Positions 43,062 to 51,193 of a stretch of 64,000 bases of DNA are shown one piece after another. The translations under genes were made by a program, and so were the position numbers. The stretch covers positions 415,073 to 479,072 of the forward strand of contig JACQFD010000021.1 of the NCBI GenBank assembly GCA_016200225.1. Direction: 5' to 3'. Each line of letters starts with the position of its first letter. Position 1 is the first letter of the stretch. Under the pieces are notes generated by a model, which saw nothing but the letters and a program-made list of their open reading frames with translations, did no database searches and was not told the origin of the DNA. Source of the stretch: Planctomycetota bacterium (GTDB lineage Bacteria; Planctomycetota; UBA1135; JACQFD01).

Positions 43062-44467
43062 GTTGCGGAACTTCCGGATTTTTTATTAATGAGTTCTTTT
43101 GAAATGATCGCGATCAGGGCGCCGGTGCCGAGAATGATGGCGATGGCCTGAAATTGTTTCAGTGAAATCGGCTGAACGAGTTTCGCCATTTCCGGCGGCG
43201 GTTGTTGAAACGCGAAAAGACATAATATAAATATCAATCCGAGCGCGATCAACGGCGTCGCCGGTCCGCCCGGCGCGATGAAGCGCCCCTCGCGGGCTAT
43301 GCGGAATCGCAGTCTCCACGCGGCAAGTATCGTTATCGAATGCTGGAAGAGCGCGATCAGCACATTTGTATCGAGAAGATCGAGCCAGTTGGCTCGCCAG
43401 ACGAGCGCGGCGGCGATCGCGGTGACGACGGCGATGGCGGCGCGCGGTGTGCCGTCCTTGTCCGTTTGTATCAATTGTTTCGGAAGAAATCCGTCGCCCG
43501 CCATCGCGAACAGATAGCGCGGCGCGACGAGCGCGATTCCGGCGCAGAATCCGGCCATCGAAACGGCGGCGCCGATTAATAATATCAAAAAAGCGGCGCG
43601 CCCGAAGCCGCCGGATACTAATTTTGTTCCGATTTCGCGCGCCGCGATCGGCAGCGCGGTCGTCGTCGACTCGCCGCCGGCGGCGGACGCGGACAAATTG
43701 GCGCCGGACGCGACCGCGGATATTTGTATGAATGCATAGAGCGCGCTCGACGCGACGATCGCGATCAAAACCGCGCGGGGAATCGCGCGCTTCGGATTGA
43801 CGACGTCGCCCGCGATGACGCCGATGTTTTCAAATCCGCTCGCGGCGAAAAAGCATCGATAAATTGTAATCGCGATTCCGCCGGCGCCGGCCGCCTGCAG
43901 TTTTTGCAGTCCGCCTTCGAAGGGTTTCGTGTCGAATACAAGTAATCCAATCGCTATAAAAAAGAACAGCGGCAGCAGTTTGACGACGGTTATGACGTTC
44001 GAAACGCGCGCGCCGGGCTTCGCGCCGAAGATATTAATTATTCCGAAAATTACTATTTCTCCCGTCGCGATCCACTTTCCGTTTTCGCCCGAGCCGAGGC
44101 CCGGTTCATAAAAATCGAGAAGCTTTGCGAGTCCGATCGAAATGCCGGTCCACGCAATAATATTGCTCGCCCAGCCGAGCCACGCGACGGCGAATCCAAC
44201 GGGAGGCCCGAACGCGACGCGCGCATATTGATAAGCTCCGCCCGTCGCTTCGGTGGTTCCACCCGCCTCGGCGGTCATCAGTCCGATGAAGACCGCGACC
44301 ACCGTCGCGCCCGCAAATGATAAGAATGAGAGCGGGCCGATCGTGCTCACGAGAAGCGGCGGCAGCGCGTAGATTCCGCCGCCGACGATCGTCGTGAGGC
44401 CGATCAATACACAAGTGCCCGCGCCGAGGCGGCGTGGCGCGGCGTTTTTCGGGATGATTTCGCTCAC
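43058..44467 (-). CDS. APC-family amino acid permease
   Basis: 469 residues with about 12 hydrophobic segments typical of APC transporters. The N-terminal LGAGTCVLIGLTTIVGGGIY is the substrate-site motif of this superfamily, and the following helices (FLSFAGATVVAVFIGLMTAE, EATGGAYQYARVAFG) fit. Substrate cannot be read. It precedes the NIPSNAP gene with a 4-nt overlap. The 44468-44656 gap upstream, before the divergent peptidase start, holds promoters and nothing else seen. Confidence 0.9.
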   Translation of the reverse strand: MSEIIPKNAAPRRLGAGTCVLIGLTTIVGGGIYALPPLLVSTIGPLSFLSFAGATVVAVFIGLMTAEAGGTTEATGGAYQYARVAFGPPVGFAVAWLGWASNIIAWTGISIGLAKLLDFYEPGLGSGENGKWIATGEIVIFGIINIFGAKPGARVSNVITVVKLLPLFFFIAIGLLVFDTKPFEGGLQKLQAAGAGGIAITIYRCFFAASGFENIGVIAGDVVNPKRAIPRAVLIAIVASSALYAFIQISAVASGANLSASAAGGESTTTALPIAAREIGTKLVSGGFGRAAFLILLIGAAVSMAGFCAGIALVAPRYLFAMAGDGFLPKQLIQTDKDGTPRAAIAVVTAIAAALVWRANWLDLLDTNVLIALFQHSITILAAWRLRFRIAREGRFIAPGGPATPLIALGLIFILCLFAFQQPPPEMAKLVQPISLKQFQAIAIILGTGALIAIISKELINKKSGSSAT

Positions 44468-44656
44468 GCGGTGGATCTTGGACTCGGGTTCTCGCCTGCG
44501 GCGGCGGCGAACGCAAGCGGCTTTCGCGCTTTTTTCCGTGACACGGGGGCGCGGATCCTAACAATCGAGCGCGCGCGAACGGCATCGGAATGGCCGGGCG
44601 TCCCGCGCGCCGGACGATTATTTACGATAGAAAACGTCGAAAACTATAAATTTCCC

Positions 44657-46639
44657 ATGCGAAAATCAGTATTATTCATTCTTGGTTTATTAACTTTCGG
44701 CGCATGCGCCGCGAACGACGCCGCGCGAATGAAGGCGCGGCCCGTCGATGCCGTCGCGAGAGTCGCGGGCGAATTCGATCTCGAACGTTATTTAAACATT
44801 CGCGGACACGTATTCGAGGGGTTCAGCCACGACGGAAAATATGCATTTTATCTTTCGGGCGTGACCGGAACGATGCAACTCTGGCGCGTTTCGACCGACG
44901 GAGGCTGGCCCGAACAGATTACATATTTTAGCGACCGCGTGCAGTTCGCGTCGCCTTCGCCGACGGACGACTGGGTCATCGTCGGACGCGACATCGGCGG
45001 AAACGAGAATTCACAATTGTTTTTAGTTAAGAATGACGGAAGCGTCATCAAGGATTTGACAAAAGCGCCCACCGTCAAACACGACTTCGGGGGCTGGTCG
45101 CGCGACGGACGAAAAATTGCATATTCAAGCAACGCGCGAACGCAAAAATCCGTTCTCGAGTGGCGCGCGGCGAAGCAGGAGGGCAAGGCGGCGGGCGACG
45201 AACCGCCGACGTCGACGGACGTATATGTTATGGAGATCGGCGGCGACGCGAAGCGCGTGCACGAAGCGCCGGCCGGCGAATTGTTCAACCCGTCCGGATT
45301 CTCGCCCGACGGAAAAATGTTACTTTTGTCGCGGGCGAACGGTTCCGTCGACAACGATTTATATATCTTAAATTTTTCGGTCAATACGATAAAACACATC
45401 ACGCCGCACAAGGGCGCCGTGAGTTATTCGGCGGATTTCTCGTTCGACGGAAAATCGCTCTGGATGATACATAACGATAATCGCGAGTACCCCGGATTGT
45501 TTCGTTATGATCTCGCAAATGGCAAAATAACGACGGTGCGCTCGCCTGACGCCGAAGTGGAATCCGTCGCGGCGTCGCGCGACGGAAAATGGCTCGCCGT
45601 CGGCACCATCAAGGACGGCGGCCGCGACGTCGAACTCATCGACACGAATAGTTATAAAGGAAAAATCCTTCCGCTCGGCGTCGGCATTCCGGGGGGCGTC
45701 GATTTCATGGACGGAACGTCGAAAATTGCATATTCAATGAACGGGCCGCGCGACCCGTCCGACGTTTATATTTATGATTACAATTCCGGCGAATCGCGGC
45801 GCCTGACGAATGCGTTTCTCGCGGGCATCCCGCGCGAGACGTTCGTCGAGCCGGAGGCGGTTCATTATGCAAGTTTCGACGGAATGCAAATCGAGGCGCT
45901 TTTGTGGCGTCCGGCGGGAAAGGGCCCGCATCCGACAATTGTTGAATTCCACGGCGGACCGGAGGGACAGCACCGCCCCCAGTTCAGTTCGCTCACACAA
46001 TATTATATTTCGCGCGGATACGCGGTTTTTCAGCCGAACGTGCGCGGTTCGACGGGTTATGGACGAAAATTCGGCCACGCGGACGATATTCGAAATCGCG
46101 AAAAATCCGTGCGCGACGGCGCCGCGGGAGTGGAATGGTTAATTTCAAACGGAATCGCCGACCGGAAACGCGTCGCGGCCTACGGCGGCAGTTACGGCGG
46201 ATATATGGTATTGGCATCATTAACATTATTCCCCGATTTGTGGGCCGCGGGCGTCGACATCGTCGGCATCGCGAATTTTGTATCATTCCTCGAAAACACG
46301 AGCGGCTACCGCCGCCGCTTGCGCGAAAGCGAATACGGCGCCGCGGGATCGGAAAAGCAACCGGGCGCGGACCGCGAGTTCTTAACGAATATTTCGCCGA
46401 TTCACCGCGTCGCGGAAATTAAATGTCCATTGTTAGTGATTCACGGCGAACAGGACCCGCGCGTCCCGGTCGGCGAAGCGCGCCAGATCGAAGCGGCGCT
46501 CAAGAAACTCGATCGCCCCGTGCAGGCGTTTTATTATCCAGACGAAGGACACGGCATCGCTAAATTAAAGAATCGCCTCGACTGTTATCCAAAAATGATC
46601 GAATTCCTCGACAAGGTCCTCCGGCGCCCGCAGAGTTAA
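44657..46639 (+). CDS. S9-family prolyl oligopeptidase, probably lipid-anchored
   Basis: Serine peptidase that cleaves peptides, perhaps after Pro or Ala. The frame is open from 44471, but the ATG at 44657 gives a signal ending LTFGAC, a near-lipobox. The N-terminal beta-propeller (GYAFYLSG-like blades, GWSRDGRKIAYSSN, FSPDGKMLLLSR) precedes an alpha/beta hydrolase domain with the Ser in YGGSYGGYMVLASL, the Asp in HGEQDPRVPVG and the His in PDEGHGI. About 660 residues, typical of the acylaminoacyl-peptidase group. Confidence 0.9.
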   Translation: MRKSVLFILGLLTFGACAANDAARMKARPVDAVARVAGEFDLERYLNIRGHVFEGFSHDGKYAFYLSGVTGTMQLWRVSTDGGWPEQITYFSDRVQFASPSPTDDWVIVGRDIGGNENSQLFLVKNDGSVIKDLTKAPTVKHDFGGWSRDGRKIAYSSNARTQKSVLEWRAAKQEGKAAGDEPPTSTDVYVMEIGGDAKRVHEAPAGELFNPSGFSPDGKMLLLSRANGSVDNDLYILNFSVNTIKHITPHKGAVSYSADFSFDGKSLWMIHNDNREYPGLFRYDLANGKITTVRSPDAEVESVAASRDGKWLAVGTIKDGGRDVELIDTNSYKGKILPLGVGIPGGVDFMDGTSKIAYSMNGPRDPSDVYIYDYNSGESRRLTNAFLAGIPRETFVEPEAVHYASFDGMQIEALLWRPAGKGPHPTIVEFHGGPEGQHRPQFSSLTQYYISRGYAVFQPNVRGSTGYGRKFGHADDIRNREKSVRDGAAGVEWLISNGIADRKRVAAYGGSYGGYMVLASLTLFPDLWAAGVDIVGIANFVSFLENTSGYRRRLRESEYGAAGSEKQPGADREFLTNISPIHRVAEIKCPLLVIHGEQDPRVPVGEARQIEAALKKLDRPVQAFYYPDEGHGIAKLKNRLDCYPKMIEFLDKVLRRPQS

Positions 46640-46940
46640 TAAACGACGGCGCGGACCATCCGAATCGCGCGGCCGACACGGCCTCCGCGGCCGCCACCGC
46701 CCGTGTCGCGGCGCCCGAAATCCGACTGCTTCGAGGCAGGGTTTCGATTGCCTCCTTCCCGCCAGAAGGTTGTGTCGGCCGATGATGCCGACAATCTGTG
46801 ATTTCGCGCCGCCCTGCGCGCGCGATAGAATTGTCGGCGCTTTGCTGATTCCTGCCATTTCCTCCGCCAGATCGAACGGCACGATTCGTCGTCTAGCCGA
46901 ACGCGAGGGTCTCGCGCGGCCGTTTGAAATATTAGTATCC

Positions 46941-47642
46941 ATGGACGGCGATTCGCGCGCGCGCGTCGCCGCGCATCTCGGCGTCGCGATCGACCATCTC
47001 GGCGACGATGCCGCGCGGGAAGCGTGGGCGATTCTTCATCGCGACTTGAAGGGCATGCAGGCGCGCGGCCACGTCGTTTTCGAACGCGTCCTTCCGATTC
47101 GTAATATTACTTGGATCGAAATGTTAAGAAGAACCGCGCGCTGGCTGCGCCTTCCGGCCGACGGTTCGGTTTTCGAACTCGAACGCAGAATTTATGAAAC
47201 ATTCGCGGATCGAATTGTAGCAACATGGAATACTGAAGAAGTTTCGCTTTGCGACGCCATGGCAACCGTCGAACCGTGGGTTCTCCGATTGCGCGAACGC
47301 ATCGCATTATCGAAAAACGGCATCCGGCTCGCCGTTCGTACATTTCCGTCGCGCGCATGGATCGAATTCCTCGGCGCCGCGTCGGCCGTCGCGCAAACGC
47401 AGCGCGTTCGCGGGATCTCCGCGCAATTCACTTATCGCATCGGCCGCGCCGTCGACCGCGTCGCGTCCGCCGCGCCGCTTCTCCGCGTTCCGCTGCGCGC
47501 GATTGCACAATTGAGTTATTTAGTATCTCTCATCCTCGTTCCGCACCATGCGCACAACGCGCCCGTCGTGGTAACGTTAGTTTTACAATCTTTTCAGAGA
47601 ACGGCCGCCGAGCCCACGATGGCATTCTGGCATTCCGTCTGA
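46941..47642 (+). CDS. Conserved-looking protein of unknown function
   Basis: About 233 residues from the ATG at 46941; the frame is open from 46770. I do not recognise the family. The protein is largely helical and rich in Arg/Ala: ARVAAHLGVAIDHLGDDAAR, a middle segment TWIEMLRRTARWLRLP, and two hydrophobic stretches near the end (LIAQLSYLVSLILVPHHA-like) that could be membrane associated. No catalytic motif stands out. It has native codon texture. The 46640-46940 region upstream has no other supported gene. Confidence 0.55.
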   Translation: MDGDSRARVAAHLGVAIDHLGDDAAREAWAILHRDLKGMQARGHVVFERVLPIRNITWIEMLRRTARWLRLPADGSVFELERRIYETFADRIVATWNTEEVSLCDAMATVEPWVLRLRERIALSKNGIRLAVRTFPSRAWIEFLGAASAVAQTQRVRGISAQFTYRIGRAVDRVASAAPLLRVPLRAIAQLSYLVSLILVPHHAHNAPVVVTLVLQSFQRTAAEPTMAFWHSV

Positions 47643-47701
47643 TAGTTGCATTCGATCCCTTCAAGCGATTTCATTAACAACGCAAGCGCGCAGCCGCAAC
47701 C

Positions 47702-48955
47702 ATGACACAGCCAAATCCCGGAAGCCGGCCGCTTCAGGAAGCCGATCCAGAGTGTTATCAAATCGGAGTCGATGAATTTCGCCGCGAGAGCGAGGGTCTC
47801 GAACTGATAGCTTCGGAAAATCACACGTCGCGCGCGGTGCGCGAGGCGATGTCGACATATTTAACGAATAAATACGCGGAGGGTTACCCCGGCGCGCGCT
47901 ACTACGGCGGTTGCGAAGTGGTCGATCGCGCGGAGGATCTCGCGCGAAAGCGAATATTACAAATATTCGCGGCGCAACACGCGAACGTGCAGCCCCATTC
48001 GGGCGCGCAGGCCAATCAGGCGGTCTATCAGGCATTATTACAGCACGGCGATCCCGTGCTCGCGATGGATCTAAATCATGGCGGCCACCTCACGCACGGC
48101 CACCCGAAGAATTTCTCCGGAATATTCTTTAAATTCACCGGATACGGAGTCAATCCGGAAACCGGACTTATTGATTATGATGTCGTGCGCGCCAAGGCGC
48201 GCGAACTGCGTCCGCGCATGATCGTCGCGGGCGCGAGCGCGTATCCGCGCGCGATCGATTTTGCAATATTCGGCGAAATCGCGAGAGAAGTCGGCGCGCT
48301 GTTTTTTGTAGACATGGCGCATCCGGCGGGATTGGTCGCCGCGAAACTCCACCCCGACCCCGTCCCCCACGCCGACGCCGTGACGTTTACTACACATAAA
48401 ACGATGCGCGGCCCGCGCGGCGGCACGATTTTATGCAGAGAAGAACATAAGAAAAAAATCGATTCGGCGCTGTTCCCCGGCGTGCAGGGAGGGCCGCTGA
48501 TGCACGTTATATTAGCAAAAGCCGTGTCGTTCGGCGAAGCGCTCGGTCCGTCGTTTATAACTTATCAAACGCAAGTTAAGAAAAACGCGCAGCGGCTCGC
48601 CGCGTCGCTGCTCGCGCTCGGATTCCGGCTCGTGTCCGGCGGAACCGACAATCATCTCGTGCTGATCGATTGCCGCTCCAAATCGATCACGGGCAGGGAC
48701 GCCGAACTCGCGTTGCACAAAGCTGGGCTTACTGTTAACAAAAACCTCATTCCCGGCGACCCCGAAAAGCCAATGGTTACAAGCGGCATTCGCGTCGGCA
48801 CGCCCGCGGTCACGACGCGCGGACTTAAAGAAAATGAAATCGATCAAATCGCGCGCTGGATCGACGCGGCGATCGCGGTCCGCGCGGACGATACAAAACT
48901 GGCGAAAATCCGCGCGGAAGTCGGCGACTTCTGCCGGATGTATCCGATTCCTTAA
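47702..48955 (+). CDS. glyA: Serine hydroxymethyltransferase
   Basis: PLP enzyme that interconverts serine and glycine and feeds one-carbon units to folate. 417 residues. Motifs include [43 protein letters not shown], and the PLP-Lys in [15 protein letters not shown], followed by [14 protein letters not shown] [11 protein letters not shown]. Length and order match the family. A short AT-rich gap (48956-48977) separates it from convergent ogt and may serve as bidirectional terminator. Confidence 0.97.
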   Translation: MTQPNPGSRPLQEADPECYQIGVDEFRRESEGLELIASENHTSRAVREAMSTYLTNKYAEGYPGARYYGGCEVVDRAEDLARKRILQIFAAQHANVQPHSGAQANQAVYQALLQHGDPVLAMDLNHGGHLTHGHPKNFSGIFFKFTGYGVNPETGLIDYDVVRAKARELRPRMIVAGASAYPRAIDFAIFGEIAREVGALFFVDMAHPAGLVAAKLHPDPVPHADAVTFTTHKTMRGPRGGTILCREEHKKKIDSALFPGVQGGPLMHVILAKAVSFGEALGPSFITYQTQVKKNAQRLAASLLALGFRLVSGGTDNHLVLIDCRSKSITGRDAELALHKAGLTVNKNLIPGDPEKPMVTSGIRVGTPAVTTRGLKENEIDQIARWIDAAIAVRADDTKLAKIRAEVGDFCRMYPIP

Positions 48956-48977
48956 TTAATTTATCAATTAATTATTA

Positions 48978-49586
48978 TTATTTTTCGCGCTCGTGCGCGA
49001 GAAGGCGGCGCTTCATGTCGAGCGCCCGCGCTTTTCCGGCGAAACCGCCGAGTCCGCCGTCAGATGCTATAATTCGATGGCACGGCAGCACGATCGGCGC
49101 CGGGTTTTTTGATAATGCCAATCCCACGGCGCGCGACGCGCGCGGAGAACCGATGCGCTTTGCGAGATCTCCATACGTGGCCGTTTCGCCGAACGGGACG
49201 CATGCCAATTCGTCGAGGACCCGCTGGGCGAACGCGGTCACGCCAAGGCGGAGAGGAAGGTCGAACATGCGGCGCTTGCCTTCGAAAAACTGTTGTAATT
49301 GCGTCAGCGCTTTCCGGAGCAGCGGCGACCCGCCGTCACCGATCTTACAATTCGGAAGCGCAACCGACACGCGTTTCGAAAACACATCCGCGGCTTCGCC
49401 GGGCAGCGAAACCGCGACGACCGCGGCATCCGAGACCGCCGCAAAAACGCGGCCCAGTTTCGTGTCCACGGATCCAACAAAAATCGATTTTGCCGCGCGA
49501 TTCGGCTCGCGTTTGCCGGCGGCGGATCGTTCGCCGGGAGCAGGCCGCCGGGAATTTTCTGTTCGCGATGTGAGTGTCGATGCCAT
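48978..49586 (-). CDS. ogt: Methylated-DNA-protein-cysteine methyltransferase
   Basis: Repairs O6-alkylguanine by transferring the alkyl group to its own Cys. The active site IVLPCHRIIASDGGLGGFAG is intact. An N-terminal domain, then TAFAQRVLDELACVPFGETA and YGDLAKRIGSPRASRAVG (helix-turn-helix DNA binding) are present. I use the ATG at 49586; a TTG at 49634 would extend it and overlap the divergent GT39 gene. The start is therefore uncertain. About 202 residues with an Arg/Ser/Pro-rich N-terminal tail that is not conserved. Confidence 0.92.
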   Translation of the reverse strand: MASTLTSRTENSRRPAPGERSAAGKREPNRAAKSIFVGSVDTKLGRVFAAVSDAAVVAVSLPGEAADVFSKRVSVALPNCKIGDGGSPLLRKALTQLQQFFEGKRRMFDLPLRLGVTAFAQRVLDELACVPFGETATYGDLAKRIGSPRASRAVGLALSKNPAPIVLPCHRIIASDGGLGGFAGKARALDMKRRLLAHEREK

Positions 49587-49601
49587 GCTCCCATTGTGAC
49601 A

Positions 49602-51182
49602 ATGCCCGCCGGTCTGTCGAGCCAAAATTCGCAATCCGCGCGAATGGGCGCGGTGGCGCGCGTCGCGTTTTTATTAGCAATTGCGGCCGCCGCGATCGCT
49701 CTCGTTATTGTAAATATTCGCGGCGCGAATCTCGGCACGGTCCCGATCGACGGATGTTACTATTTATCGAAAGCCAAGTCGCTCGCGGAGACCGGACGGC
49801 TGCGCGTGCCGTGGGGAACCGGCGTCGATACTAAATTTTTTCCGGGCTTGTCGATATTCTTTGCAATTCCGCTGAAATTGCTGGGAATGACGTGGGGCTG
49901 GCTGCTAGTCGAAAGTATCTGTTTCGCGGGCGGCGCGTGGCTCACCTCCGCGCTCGCGCGACGACTCGGACTCGGCGCGGCGGGAGCCTCCATCGCCGCG
50001 ATATTCTTCGTAATCGATCCTTTAATTATCAAATGGGCGTCGGTGCCGTACGCGGAAGTTCCCGCGCTATTCTTTACATTGGCGTCGATCGAATTCGCGT
50101 TCCGCGCCCGCGATGCCGCCAACCGCCGCGCGGGAGAACTTCTCGCGGCGCTCGCGCTCGGAGTCGCGGGCACCATGCGAATCGAAGCGTTCTTCGCCGC
50201 GCCCGCGTTCCTGTTCATTGTATCGTCCCGCCGATCCGTGTTCGCGAAGATCGCGGCGGCGACATCGACGGCATTTGTTATATTTCTGCCGATCGCCGCG
50301 CATCTCGCCGTTATGAATTCGATCGGAGTCGGACCCTCGCGTTTGCATTACGTCGAGGAGTTCTTTAATAATTTTTCATGGGAAAAGTACGCCGCGAGCC
50401 TCTCCGCATTCGCGCAGGAATCGATATATTTAATTCCAAAGTCCAAGGAGTCGCTGGCGTCGGGAATGGCCGCACCGCTCGCGGCGGCCTTCGCGGTGGC
50501 GCGGGCACTCGCCGCCGGCGCCGCGATCGGCGGCGCGATATTACTAATCGCCGGATCGAAACGCGCGGCCGCGACGGTCGCGATCGCGAGTTTTATAATA
50601 TTTGCATTCGTCCATGCGCTCTGGCATTACGCGGATGCGCGATTCCTGGTCATGGTCTGGCCGGTTCACTGCATCGCCGCCGCCGCCGCGTTCGAATGGC
50701 TTATTATCAAACTACAATCCGCCGCCGCGGCGGCATCCGTTTTCGGCGCGGCGACGTTCGTCGCGCTCGCTTTTTTATTAGCTTCGAACCACATCGCCGA
50801 CGCGCACGCGGCGGAGTGGGAGCGGACGACGGGCGGTTCGGCGCGCGAACTCGCGGAACGCATCGATCGCGTCGTTTCGCCGACGGCGGAAGGTTATTAT
50901 GAATTTGAGGATAAATTCATGCCCCGCGTGGCGACGGGGCCTTTTGTAGCGATGTTCCGCGCCGCGCCGGCTCATATTTGTTTTCAAATACCGAATTTTC
51001 CGGCGCCCGACGTCGCCCCGGAAGCCGTTCCGGAATTGTTAAAATCCGGCGACCGATTCGCGATGACGAATCTGACGTTCGACGAATGGATTCGCCGATA
51101 TGTAACTAATCCAGCGGATCGCGCGGGATTCAAGGCGCTGCTCGAGGAGCGCGGGCACACGCTCGTCGTCTGGCGATCGTAA
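49602..51182 (+). CDS. GT39-like membrane glycosyltransferase
   Basis: About 526 residues from the ATG at 49602, with about ten hydrophobic segments. The first external loop has PIDGCYYLSKAKSLAETGRL with the family's acidic residue and TGVDTKFFPGLSIFFAIP; WASVPYAEVPALFF fits the ArnT/PMT topology. Such enzymes move sugars from polyprenyl phosphate to lipid or protein on the outer face of the cytoplasmic membrane. The donor and acceptor are not evident. A periplasmic soluble tail of about 110 residues ends the protein. Confidence 0.82.
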   Translation: MPAGLSSQNSQSARMGAVARVAFLLAIAAAAIALVIVNIRGANLGTVPIDGCYYLSKAKSLAETGRLRVPWGTGVDTKFFPGLSIFFAIPLKLLGMTWGWLLVESICFAGGAWLTSALARRLGLGAAGASIAAIFFVIDPLIIKWASVPYAEVPALFFTLASIEFAFRARDAANRRAGELLAALALGVAGTMRIEAFFAAPAFLFIVSSRRSVFAKIAAATSTAFVIFLPIAAHLAVMNSIGVGPSRLHYVEEFFNNFSWEKYAASLSAFAQESIYLIPKSKESLASGMAAPLAAAFAVARALAAGAAIGGAILLIAGSKRAAATVAIASFIIFAFVHALWHYADARFLVMVWPVHCIAAAAAFEWLIIKLQSAAAAASVFGAATFVALAFLLASNHIADAHAAEWERTTGGSARELAERIDRVVSPTAEGYYEFEDKFMPRVATGPFVAMFRAAPAHICFQIPNFPAPDVAPEAVPELLKSGDRFAMTNLTFDEWIRRYVTNPADRAGFKALLEERGHTLVVWRS

Positions 51183-51193
51183 ATATTTATATT

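Noticed and set aside
46565..46942. 125-codon minus-strand frame upstream of the unknown gene at 46941
   Set aside because: Arg-rich, overlaps the 3' end of the peptidase gene, no family seen.
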